Source: Gammaproteobacteria bacterium
GTDB lineage: Bacteria > Pseudomonadota > Gammaproteobacteria > SZUA-152
Direction of reading: 5' to 3'
NCBI GenBank assembly: GCA_011321815.1
Contig: DROS01000040.1
Span: forward strand, 1-64,000
DNA: 64,000 bases
Part shown: positions 46,200 to 54,537 of the stretch, piece after piece
Numbering within the stretch: the stretch's first letter is position 1
How the letters are laid out: the number at the start of each line of letters is the position of its first letter
Translations under genes and position numbers: made by a program
Notes under the pieces: generated by a model
Told to the model about the DNA's origin: nothing
Seen by the model: the letters and a program-made list of their open reading frames with translations, nothing else
The model's database searches: none

Positions 46200-46433
46200 T
46201 CATTCCACATAACCACCAGCGTATTCAACTGGCTTGGGAAATCGCAAACTCATTTGCGCTTCAATTTTGTCCAATAGCAGCAAGTCAGCTGAACGTGTGA
46301 TAGATTCCAGCGATTGACAAGCGCAGTCAAACAATGAAATCAGTTCTTCATCAGACGCAATGGTCATACCTCCGGCTTCATGGCAAATCGCCCTGTAATC
46401 ATTTTTCGGGTTAATCTTGCGATCATTGCCCAT
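46200..46433 (-). CDS. Hypothetical protein at right side of comM island
   Basis: 77 residues if started at the ATG 46431-46433 (MGNDRKINPKNDYRAICH); the frame is open to 46514, into the comM leader. The sequence is soluble and partly helical (DEELISLFDCACQSLESITRSADLLLLDKIEAQMSL). No strong ribosome site is visible. It is convergent with the GNAT-like pair, 15 bp from its end. Reality is uncertain, but the ordered residue pattern argues for a protein rather than a random frame. Confidence 0.4.
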   Translation of the reverse strand: MGNDRKINPKNDYRAICHEAGGMTIASDEELISLFDCACQSLESITRSADLLLLDKIEAQMSLRFPKPVEYAGGYVE

Positions 46434-46526
46434 CGTCGGCCGGTCTGATAGTGGAAGTATGCGCTCACCGTACCTTGGGACATCCGTCAGGGCATGCCCC
46501 TGACGAAAAAACAAGCAAGGAGCACC

Positions 46527-48038
46527 ATGTCACTCGCAACGGTTTACAGCCGGGCCCAGTCGGGCATCGAATCCCCCCTGGTCACCGTCGAAGTCCATCT
46601 TTCCAATGGCTTGCCCAGTTTGTCCATCGTTGGCTTGCCCGAAACGGCAGTAAAGGAAAGCAAGGACCGGGTGCGTGGCGCCGTGCTGAATTCGCGGTTT
46701 AATTTTCCGAAGCGACGCACCACCATCAATCTTGCCCCTGCTGATTTGCCCAAAGAAGGCGGGCGTTTTGATCTGCCCATTGCATTGGGTATCCTCGCGG
46801 CGGCCGGTCAATTGTCCACAGATACCCTGGCACGTTATGAATTTGTAGGGGAACTGGCATTGAGTGGTGCATTACGCCCCCTGCGCGGCGTATTGCCCGC
46901 CGCCATCGCTGCCCGTGATGCCGGGCGCATTTTGATTGTACCGCAGGAAAATGCCGCCGAGGCCAGTTTGGTAGACGGAGTGGAGGTATTGGCAGCAACA
47001 CATTTACTGGAAGTGTGTGCTCACATCAATGCCATCGGGCAACTGAGCCCGGCGCCACGGCAGACACAGGTACACGGTGAATCCTCGCCAGACGATCTCA
47101 GTGAAGTACACGGCCAGCAACATGCCAAACGCGCCCTGGAAGTGGCTGCCGCCGGGGGGCACAGTTTGTTGATGATCGGCCCGCCAGGCACGGGCAAAAC
47201 CATGCTTGCCAGCCGCCTGCCCGGCATTTTGCCCACCATGAGTGAAGACGAGGCGCTGGAAGCCGCTGCGGTAGCGTCCATCAGCGAGCGCGGATTTAGC
47301 GTCGAACAGTGGCAACAGCGGCCTTTCCGCACACCGCACCACACCGCCTCCGGCGTGGCTTTGGTGGGCGGTGGCAGCAATCCACGCCCCGGAGAAATTT
47401 CTTTAGCGGACCACGGTGTGCTGTTTTTGGACGAGTTGCCGGAATTTGACCGCAAAGTGCTGGAAGTGCTGCGCGAGCCACTGGAGTCGGGCCACATCAC
47501 CATCTCCCGTGCGGCACGACAGGCGGAATTCCCCGCACGCTTTCAACTGGTGGCGGCAATGAATCCCTGCCCTTGCGGTTACCTTGGCCACAGCAACGGC
47601 CGCTGTCATTGCACTGCTGAGCAGGTGCAACGCTACCGCGCCAAAGTCTCCGGTCCTCTGCTGGATCGCATTGATATGCATGTGGAAGTACCCAGTGTGC
47701 CCCAAACAATGTTGCGCGCGGCCTCACAAGAAACGGCTGAAAGCTCTGCAACGGTGCGCCAGCGTGTCGAAACGGCCCGAAACCGGCAAATTGCCCGCAA
47801 CGGTAAAGCCAATGCCATGTTAAAGAATCGTGATGTGCAACAGCATTGCCGCATCAATGATGCAGACAGCCATTTGCTGGAACAAGCTATCGACCGGCTG
47901 GGACTGTCGGCGCGTGCTTACCACCGTATTCTCAAGGTGGCGCGCACAGTGGCCGACCTTGCCGGTGAAAAAGATATCGCCACACCTCATCTCACCGAAG
48001 CCATCGCCTATCGGCGGCTGGACCGTTCGGCCCGTTGA
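46527..48038 (+). CDS. comM: ComM/YifB-family Mg-chelatase-like AAA+ ATPase
   Basis: 503 residues (E. coli YifB 506) from the ATG at 46527 with AAGGAG upstream. The N-terminal Lon-like ChlI domain has VEVHLSNGLPSLSIVGLPETAVKE and INLAPADLPKEGGRFDLPIALG. The AAA+ core has Walker A GPPGTGKTMLASRLPGIL and Walker B GVLFLDELPEF; a zinc-binding Cys cluster is in MNPCPCGYLGHSNGRCHC. ComM is a hexameric helicase promoting branch migration during natural transformation. Its 5' end is duplicated as a decayed fragment at 45099-45230, with foreign-looking genes between. Confidence 0.96.
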   Translation: MSLATVYSRAQSGIESPLVTVEVHLSNGLPSLSIVGLPETAVKESKDRVRGAVLNSRFNFPKRRTTINLAPADLPKEGGRFDLPIALGILAAAGQLSTDTLARYEFVGELALSGALRPLRGVLPAAIAARDAGRILIVPQENAAEASLVDGVEVLAATHLLEVCAHINAIGQLSPAPRQTQVHGESSPDDLSEVHGQQHAKRALEVAAAGGHSLLMIGPPGTGKTMLASRLPGILPTMSEDEALEAAAVASISERGFSVEQWQQRPFRTPHHTASGVALVGGGSNPRPGEISLADHGVLFLDELPEFDRKVLEVLREPLESGHITISRAARQAEFPARFQLVAAMNPCPCGYLGHSNGRCHCTAEQVQRYRAKVSGPLLDRIDMHVEVPSVPQTMLRAASQETAESSATVRQRVETARNRQIARNGKANAMLKNRDVQQHCRINDADSHLLEQAIDRLGLSARAYHRILKVARTVADLAGEKDIATPHLTEAIAYRRLDRSAR

Positions 48039-48127
48039 TATTCAGCATTACGCCACTGCGGCATGTTACGACCCCATGTGCTAACCTTGGCATCGTTTTT
48101 TTAACCGCGATGAGCATAGTAAATATC

Positions 48128-48598
48128 ATGTTTTTATCACATCAAAATAAAGGGTATCAATGGCGTCTGACTTTGGGGTTGCTGCTGTTATTGGCGCTGG
48201 CAGCCTGCGAAAAAGGTGAAGAGCGCGCCCTTAATGTTTCCACCAACCCTGCCGTAGAAGCATTGGCAGGCACGCTGTTTGATGCCATACAAAGTGGTGA
48301 CGACGAACTTATCATCAAACAATACAACTCCGCTTTTTTCGCTCAACAATCCCAGAAACAGTGGCTGGATCATTTAAAGGCACTGATGGCCGAGCGCGGG
48401 CCCATGCGGACGTACCGGCTGCATCGCAGCCAGGCCGACACACGTTTTTCCGGTAAATTTTACATGCTCGAATATGAGACCGTGCATACAGGCAACAAGC
48501 GTCTGCATCATGTGTTGACTTTTTTACTGCCCGTGACGGGCGGAGACATTCAGCTCAATGGCCATAAAATCACACCGTGGGAAACAGACGAGGAATAA
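48128..48598 (+). CDS. Uncharacterised lipoprotein preceding RND efflux genes
   Basis: 157 residues from the ATG at 48128; an ATG at 48110 is an alternative, and neither has a good ribosome site. Lipoprotein signal ends LALAACEKGEE. The mature domain of about 130 residues (EALAGTLFDAIQSGDDELIIKQYNSAFF, FYMLEYETVHTGNKRLHHVLTFLL) resembles the small alpha+beta (cystatin/NTF2-like) folds common in such lipoproteins. No family recognised. Upstream of the RND adaptor by about 100 bp, so possibly cotranscribed. Confidence 0.7.
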   Translation: MFLSHQNKGYQWRLTLGLLLLLALAACEKGEERALNVSTNPAVEALAGTLFDAIQSGDDELIIKQYNSAFFAQQSQKQWLDHLKALMAERGPMRTYRLHRSQADTRFSGKFYMLEYETVHTGNKRLHHVLTFLLPVTGGDIQLNGHKITPWETDEE

Positions 48599-48616
48599 AC
48601 AAGTGTGGGTAACAAA

Positions 48617-48703
48617 CACAGAGACCACCGGGACACAAAGGCCACAGAAAAAGGCAAAAGCTTTCAATGGCATTTGCTTTTTGCGCCCTGGCACTTCTGT
48701 GAC
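48617..48703. repeat. CACAGAG-type intergenic repeat, copy 1
   Basis: CACAGAGACCACCGGGACAC followed by AAAGGCCACAGAAAA, and on the other side GCGCCCTGGCACTTCTGTG, a weak inverted arrangement. This is the pattern of a widespread bacterial intergenic repeat; a related element is at 60126-60243. It overlaps the open frame of the RND adaptor gene and argues that translation starts after it. Confidence 0.55.
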
Positions 48704-49772
48704 AACCATACGATTCGCAAAATACCTGATAGCCGGATGGGCACTGCTCGCTGTTTTCCTGGCAACATCCACGGCCCAGGCCGCACCGGGGGGCGGGCGC
48801 AGTTCGCCGGTTAAAGTTGCCGAAGCAAAACAAGTATTGATGGCACCACAAACCTGGGTGGCCGGTACAATAATCAGTCGCCATGATGTACGTCTGGCGG
48901 CAGAAGTGGCCGGCAAACTGGTGCAGGTGAAAGAAGTAGGCACCCAGGTAAAAGAAGGCACAATAGTGGCGCGGATTGACCCAACCTTTGTTGAACTGAA
49001 AATCGAGGAATTCCAGGCACAGATAGCGGCAGACAAGGCGCGACTGGAATTTCTCAAAAGTGAAGTACGTCGCAACGAACGTCTGGCCACGCAAAACAAT
49101 GCCGCACAAACCCGCCTGGATGAATTGCGCGCCGACCGGGAAGTGGCGCGCAGCGAATTACAGATATCACGGGTACGACTCAAACAGGCCCGGGAGGAAT
49201 TGCGCCGGCATGTGATTCGTTCGCCGTTCGCAGGTGTCGTGGTAGAGCGCCTGATGCGCCGTGGAGAACGTGCGGCGGTGGGTGATGATGTGGTAAGGGT
49301 TATCGACGGCCAGACACTGGAAGTGCAGGCATGGGTACCACTGAGCACGCTGAACGTTGTGCACGCGAATGATTCGCTCACATTAAAAATCGACCGTCAG
49401 GAAATCAGCGCGCCGGTACGCACCCTGGTGGCTGCCGGTTATGGGCGTTCACGCCTGCTTGATTTGCGCATCAGCCTGCACAACGGCACCTGGACAGCCG
49501 GCCAGACCGTGCTGGTTGCCGTGCCCACGGCGGCGGCAGAAAATGTGCTGGCTGTCCCACGTGATGCGTTGGTATTACGCCGTGACGGTGCATTTGTATT
49601 TCGTATCAACGCAGAAAACAAGGCTCAGCGTGTGGCGGTAGAACCGGGTATCGCCAGTGGTGCGCTGGTGGCAGTGTCTGGTGAGCTGACCGCAGGCGAC
49701 CAGATAGTGGTACGTGGTGGTGAACGCTTGCGGCCAGGCAGCACAGTGAAAATTATTGGTGAGTCGAAGTAG
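48699..49772 (+). CDS. RND efflux periplasmic adaptor subunit (membrane fusion protein)
   Basis: 357 residues from the GTG at 48699. The frame is open back to 48558, and a GTG at 48603 has GAGGA upstream, but that extension translates a CACAGAG-type repeat, so the short form, beginning directly with the signal/anchor KYLIAGWALLAVFLATSTAQA, is preferred. Domains: barrel/lipoyl halves (ISRHDVRLAAEVAGKLVQV ... RSPFAGVVVERLMRRGE) around an alpha-hairpin (IEEFQAQIAADKARLEFLKS... REELRRH), beta-barrel, and membrane-proximal domain. It links the RND pump at 49808 to an outer-membrane channel; no tolC-like gene is present here. Confidence 0.85.
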   Translation: MTTIRFAKYLIAGWALLAVFLATSTAQAAPGGGRSSPVKVAEAKQVLMAPQTWVAGTIISRHDVRLAAEVAGKLVQVKEVGTQVKEGTIVARIDPTFVELKIEEFQAQIAADKARLEFLKSEVRRNERLATQNNAAQTRLDELRADREVARSELQISRVRLKQAREELRRHVIRSPFAGVVVERLMRRGERAAVGDDVVRVIDGQTLEVQAWVPLSTLNVVHANDSLTLKIDRQEISAPVRTLVAAGYGRSRLLDLRISLHNGTWTAGQTVLVAVPTAAAENVLAVPRDALVLRRDGAFVFRINAENKAQRVAVEPGIASGALVAVSGELTAGDQIVVRGGERLRPGSTVKIIGESK

Positions 49773-49807
49773 TCCGTAATGTATATCGACACAAGGCGCT
49801 ACGTTTC

Positions 49808-52800
49808 ATGAAACTCACCCGTTTAGGACTTGGCAACCCTGTCGCCGTCGTGGTCGGCGTATTGCTGGCCATCATGTTTGGCCTGATCAGCCTGGACCGT
49901 CTGCCCGTTCAACTGACCCCCGAGGTTGAACTCCCCGAAATCACTATCAGCACCGTCTGGCGTGCCGCCGCGCCGGAAGAAATAGAATCGGAAATCATCG
50001 AACCCCAGGAAGATGTACTACGCGGCCTGCCGGGCATGACCAAAATTCTCGCCCGCGCGCAACGCGGACGTGGCAGCATCACCCTCACTTTTCAGATTGA
50101 TACCGATTTGCGTCGCGCCCTGCTGGAAGTGATGTCGCGCCTCAACCGTGTGCAACGCTACCCTGCCGATGCCAGCGAGCCTACCATCAACTCCATCGGC
50201 GGCCGCTCGCGGGCCATTGCCTGGTTCATTTTAAAACCGGTGGCAGGTAATGACCGCGACGTCGCCAGCTACCAGAATTTTGTGGAAGAAGTGGTGCAAA
50301 CCCGTTTCGAGCGGGTGCCGGGTGTCGCCATGTCTGAAGTTCGCGGCGGCCGCGAGAGCGAACTGCGCGTCACTTTTGATGCCTACAAAGCAGCCAGCCT
50401 GGGCATCGAGCTGCCTAGAGTGGCAACACTGGCAGGCGGTGCAAAAAATACTTCAGGCGGCTTTGCCGACGTAGGCAAACGCCGTTACACCCTGCGTTTT
50501 GCCGGTCAGTACGATGTCGATGACCTGGGTAAAATGGTACTGGACTGGCGTGAAGGTCAACCCGTGTATTTACGTGACGTGGCCGACATTGAAGTACGCA
50601 TGGTGGATCGCAGCGGCTTTGTGATTCAAAACGGTCGGGCGGCAATGGCCGTTAACGCACACCGCGAAACAGGCGTTAACGTACTGGAGGTGATGGCGGG
50701 TCTGCGTCAGGCCGCCGAAGAACTACGCGAAGGCCCGCTGAAACGCGCCGGACTCAGCTTTGTGCAGGTCTATGACGAAACCCGTTACATCGACCGCTCC
50801 ATCAACATGGTATCCAACAACTTACTGTTAGGTGTGCTGCTTGCCATAGGCGTACTCTGGTGGTTCTTCCGCAAATTCCGCGCCACGCTGATGGTGGCCG
50901 TCGCCATTCCCATTTGCGTGATTTCCACTTTTATGCTGCTGGACGCAACCGGCCGCACCCTCAACGTCATCTCCCTGGCAGGCCTCGCCTTTGCTGTAGG
51001 CATGGTGCTGGACGCCGCCATCGTCGTACTGGAAAGCGTCGTACGCCTGCGTGAGCGTGGCATGCCCAGCGCACAGGCTGCCGACGAAGGCACACGCAAA
51101 GTATGGGGCGCATTGCTGGCCTCTACCGCCACCACTGTGGCAATCTTCCTGCCCATCGTTTTTTTAAAAGACGAAGCAGGGCAACTATTCGCTGATCTGG
51201 CGTTGACCATTGCCGCTACCGTCAGCATTTCGCTTTTGGTGGCTGTTACCGTATTGCCTGCGGCGGCATCCACCTGGTTGCGCAACGCCAACATGCACGA
51301 CCCGCATGCCCACTGGTGGGATGCGGCCAGTAACGTTGTCATGCGCCTCACCGACACCCCCCGGCGGCGGGCATTATGGATTATCGGCCTGATCACCATC
51401 CCCTTGGCGCTTGCCACATGGCTTAAACCCGAAGCGGATTTTCTGCCCAACGGCAATCGCAACCTGGTCTTCGCATTTATTCTGCCACCGCCGGGCAGCA
51501 GCGTGGACACACTGGAAAAAGAATTGGGGAAAGTAGTGGCGCAACGTATGCAGCCCTACGTCGACGGCGTCGCCGAACCTGCGGTGGACAATTATTTCTT
51601 TGTCGCCTTTGGCTCAGGCGTATTCATGGGCGCACGCACCGTAGACCCGGACAAGTCCGATGAACTGGTGCCGCTGATCAACCGGCTTATCGGCAGCTTC
51701 CCGGACACCATCGCCTTTGCCCAGCGCTCATCGCTATTCAGTGGCTTTGGTGGTGGCCGTACCGTGGATATCGACATTCAAGGTTCGAACATTGACGCGT
51801 TACTCGACTCGGCCCAGACCGGTTTTGCCGCAGTGATGCAAACCATTCCCGGGCGCCCACCACGCCCACGCCCCGGACTGAGCCTTGCCGAACCGGAATT
51901 ACGGTTAATCCCGGACGAACGCCGCATCAGCGAAGCAGGATGGACCCGTAGTGACATGTCACAAATTATTCGCGCACTGGGAGACGGCCTGTTTGTCGGC
52001 GACTACTTTGATGGCCAGCAGCGCCTGGACATCATCCTGCGGGGGCAGGACTGGCAAACCCCGGAAGAACTGGCCGCGATCCCCCTGGCAACACCCAACA
52101 GCGGCATATTGCCGTTAGGTGAGCTGACAAACATTGTGCGCACCGCCGGGCCGGATGAAATTCGCCGCCTCAATCGTCGGCGCACCATTACGCTGGAAGT
52201 GAAGGCGCCGGAAGACATGTCGCTGGAACAAACCATGTTAGTGCTCAAAGAAAAAGTGAACCCGCAAATTGAACCTCTGTTGCCGGAAGACGGTGAAATT
52301 CACTACAGCGGTACCGCCGAAAAACTGGATGTCGCACTGAAAAGCATGAGCGCAAGCTTCCTGCTGGCTATTGCCATTTTGTATTTGTTGATGAGCGCGT
52401 TATTCCGTTCCTTTCGTGACAGCCTGCTGGTGATCCTCGCCATACCACTGGCCACCGTCGGCGGTGTACTCGCCCTGCAAATCGTCAACATCTTCATCGC
52501 CCAACACATGGATTTACTGACCATGATCGGCTTTATTATCTTGTTGGGACTGGTGGTCAACAACGCCATTTTGCTTGTCTATCAAACACGTGCTGCTGAA
52601 CGTGAAGGGCTGGAACGCCGTGAAGCGGTGAATCAGGCGGTGCATCTGCGGCTGCGCCCCATCCTTATGAGTACGCTCACCAGCATTTTTGGTATGTTGC
52701 CATTGCTGCTGATGCCCGGCGCCGGCACGGAATTATATCGCGGGCTGGCTGCTGTTATTGTCGGTGGCATGAGTGTAAGCACCGTGTTTACACTGATACT

Positions 52801-52861
52801 GTTACCCAGTTTGTTACGCATTGGTGAAGATACAAAAAACAGCAGAATGAAAACAGCCTGA
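49808..52861 (+). CDS. RND efflux transporter permease
   Basis: 1017 residues, the usual length, 35 bp after the adaptor gene. Twelve membrane helices in the 1+5 / 1+5 arrangement; first helix AVVVGVLLAIMFGLISL, then QLTPEVELPEITISTVW of the pore domain. Proton relay: helix 4 reads GMVLDAAIVVLES, keeping the first Asp of the AcrB DD pair (407) but with Ala in the second (408); helix 10 reads GLVVNNAILLVY, with Asn where AcrB has Lys940. Such variants are known outside the AcrB subgroup, so it may export something other than classic drugs. Downstream is a strong hairpin. Confidence 0.94.
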   Translation: MKLTRLGLGNPVAVVVGVLLAIMFGLISLDRLPVQLTPEVELPEITISTVWRAAAPEEIESEIIEPQEDVLRGLPGMTKILARAQRGRGSITLTFQIDTDLRRALLEVMSRLNRVQRYPADASEPTINSIGGRSRAIAWFILKPVAGNDRDVASYQNFVEEVVQTRFERVPGVAMSEVRGGRESELRVTFDAYKAASLGIELPRVATLAGGAKNTSGGFADVGKRRYTLRFAGQYDVDDLGKMVLDWREGQPVYLRDVADIEVRMVDRSGFVIQNGRAAMAVNAHRETGVNVLEVMAGLRQAAEELREGPLKRAGLSFVQVYDETRYIDRSINMVSNNLLLGVLLAIGVLWWFFRKFRATLMVAVAIPICVISTFMLLDATGRTLNVISLAGLAFAVGMVLDAAIVVLESVVRLRERGMPSAQAADEGTRKVWGALLASTATTVAIFLPIVFLKDEAGQLFADLALTIAATVSISLLVAVTVLPAAASTWLRNANMHDPHAHWWDAASNVVMRLTDTPRRRALWIIGLITIPLALATWLKPEADFLPNGNRNLVFAFILPPPGSSVDTLEKELGKVVAQRMQPYVDGVAEPAVDNYFFVAFGSGVFMGARTVDPDKSDELVPLINRLIGSFPDTIAFAQRSSLFSGFGGGRTVDIDIQGSNIDALLDSAQTGFAAVMQTIPGRPPRPRPGLSLAEPELRLIPDERRISEAGWTRSDMSQIIRALGDGLFVGDYFDGQQRLDIILRGQDWQTPEELAAIPLATPNSGILPLGELTNIVRTAGPDEIRRLNRRRTITLEVKAPEDMSLEQTMLVLKEKVNPQIEPLLPEDGEIHYSGTAEKLDVALKSMSASFLLAIAILYLLMSALFRSFRDSLLVILAIPLATVGGVLALQIVNIFIAQHMDLLTMIGFIILLGLVVNNAILLVYQTRAAEREGLERREAVNQAVHLRLRPILMSTLTSIFGMLPLLLMPGAGTELYRGLAAVIVGGMSVSTVFTLILLPSLLRIGEDTKNSRMKTA

Positions 52862-52935
52862 AAAATGAAATATGCCCTGTGTTTTTATCTCTTCTGTCTT
52901 CGAGGGAAGAAAGCCGGAGAGGATTGGCTTTAACC

Positions 52936-52966
52936 GGACACATCAGTTGAATCTACTGATGTGTCC
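52936..52966. terminator. Bidirectional terminator hairpin
   Basis: GGACACATCAGT (52936-52947) pairs perfectly with ACTGATGTGTCC (52955-52966) across a 7-nt loop, then AGTTTAATTTATTT. It lies between the RND permease stop (52861, +) and the ABC permease stop (52975, -). Confidence 0.85.
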
Positions 52967-52974
52967 AGTTTAAT

Positions 52975-53727
52975 TTATTTGTCACGCCAAGGTGTCAAAC
53001 GACGCTCAAGAAGATTCAGCGCCAGAGAAAAAAACAGGCCCAGAACACCAATCACAAAAATTCCCGCATACATGGCCTTGATGGAAAAGGTTTCCCACGA
53101 TTGCCAGATCAAATAACCAATGCCCGCATCAGCACCGGAAAATTCTGCGGCCACCACAATCACCAGACTGTAGCCGATGGCCAGTTTCAGTCCAGTGAAA
53201 ATTGCCGGCAGTGCCCCAGGCAATATCACCCGCAATACAAAGCTGGTTTTTTTGATGCGATAAACCTGCGCAACATCGTGGTAAATTTTTGCTACGCTGT
53301 CCACACCATGCAGGGTATTGATAAGCACCAGAAAAAAACTACCAATGGCAACAACCACAATTTTGGACATTTCACCAATGCCAAAAACGAGCATAATCAG
53401 CGGCAGAACAGCAATTTTAGGGATGGGATAAAGTAAAGCGACTAACGGATAAACCATTATACGTACTATATGGTTGAGCCCCATGGTCACGCCCAAAGCA
53501 ATACCACCGGCACAGCCAGCCAGATAACCCCAGAAAATACGATAAAGGCTGGCGCTGACATCTGTCCACAAACCCTCTCCAGGACTGGTAAAAATCAGAT
53601 AATGAAAAACAGCACTGGGTGCAGGAAAAAACCGGGCATCAAGAAAGCCACTGCGGGTGCATGCTTCCCATAGCAGTAAAATGCCCAGTGGTGATGCAAA
53701 CAACCAAAAATAGCGGTTCTTGAACAT
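52975..53727 (-). CDS. ABC transporter permease, NitT/TauT/SsuC type
   Basis: 250 residues, about six membrane helices. The BPD_transp_1 EAA-loop region is ILPGALPAIFTGLKLAIGYSLVIVVAAEF, typical of the sulfonate/nitrate/thiamine-precursor class. N-terminal helix FWLFASPLGILLLWEACTRSGF. The start overlaps the ATPase stop in TGATG. With the ATPase and the binding protein it forms one importer; the substrate is not readable from the permease. Confidence 0.92.
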   Translation of the reverse strand: MFKNRYFWLFASPLGILLLWEACTRSGFLDARFFPAPSAVFHYLIFTSPGEGLWTDVSASLYRIFWGYLAGCAGGIALGVTMGLNHIVRIMVYPLVALLYPIPKIAVLPLIMLVFGIGEMSKIVVVAIGSFFLVLINTLHGVDSVAKIYHDVAQVYRIKKTSFVLRVILPGALPAIFTGLKLAIGYSLVIVVAAEFSGADAGIGYLIWQSWETFSIKAMYAGIFVIGVLGLFFSLALNLLERRLTPWRDK

Positions 53728-54518
53728 CAGAAAGATTGTTTGTCCTTATGGCGAAAGGGTTCACATTCTTCACGCAGCAACGCCATCAACTCGCTGACCT
53801 GGTTTTGATAAGCCGGTAGTTTACGCAGAGCCAGGAACTCCCTCGGTCGTGGCAACTTGATCTCAATAATATTTTTTACCGTACCAGGATGAGCGCTCAT
53901 CACCAGCACCCGATCAGCAAGAAAAACGGCTTCTTCGATATCATGAGTGACAAACACCAAGGTCTTTTTTTTGCGCTGCCAGATATCCAGTAACAAACCA
54001 TGCAATGCACAACGTGTCTGATAATCAAGAAACACAAATGGTTCGTCCATCAACAAAATATCCGGTTCGTTGGCAAAACTGCGGGCGATACTGATTCGCT
54101 GACGCATACCGCCAGATAATTGATGCGGAAAATAATCAGCAAATGCCTTCAGCCCAACCAGATCAATAAATTCGTTAACAATGGCATCAAGATCACGGTT
54201 AATCATTTGCACATTGTTTTCCAGCAGGAAACGAATATTGTTGCGTGTCGTCATCCACGGAAACAGGCCATGTTCCTGAAACACCATACCAACAGTACCT
54301 TGCTTTAAAGAATCTGTTGATCGAATGCTTAACTCACCGGATGTGGCGGTTTCCAGGCCTGCGATGGTACGCAACAAGCTGGTTTTACCACAACCGCTGG
54401 GGCCAAGGATACAAAAAAATTCGCCCTGCCTGATTTGAAAATTCAGATTTTTATAAGCAACCGTTTGCTGTTTTTTACGGGAAAAAGTTTTGCTAAGCTG
54501 GGTGACAGAAATTTGCAT
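53727..54518 (-). CDS. ABC transporter ATP-binding protein, NitT/TauT/SsuB type
   Basis: 263 residues from the ATG at 54516-54518 (MQISVTQLSKTFSRKKQQTV); the frame is open to 54602 without family match. Walker A LGPSGCGKTSLL, Q-loop VFQEHGLFPW, signature LSGGMRQRI, Walker B ILLMDEPFVFLD, H-loop FVTHDIEEAVFLADRV. It drives import with the permease at 52975; 19 bp separate it from the binding-protein gene. Confidence 0.94.
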   Translation of the reverse strand: MQISVTQLSKTFSRKKQQTVAYKNLNFQIRQGEFFCILGPSGCGKTSLLRTIAGLETATSGELSIRSTDSLKQGTVGMVFQEHGLFPWMTTRNNIRFLLENNVQMINRDLDAIVNEFIDLVGLKAFADYFPHQLSGGMRQRISIARSFANEPDILLMDEPFVFLDYQTRCALHGLLLDIWQRKKKTLVFVTHDIEEAVFLADRVLVMSAHPGTVKNIIEIKLPRPREFLALRKLPAYQNQVSELMALLREECEPFRHKDKQSF

Positions 54519-54537
54519 AATATTTTTGTGCAGATTG

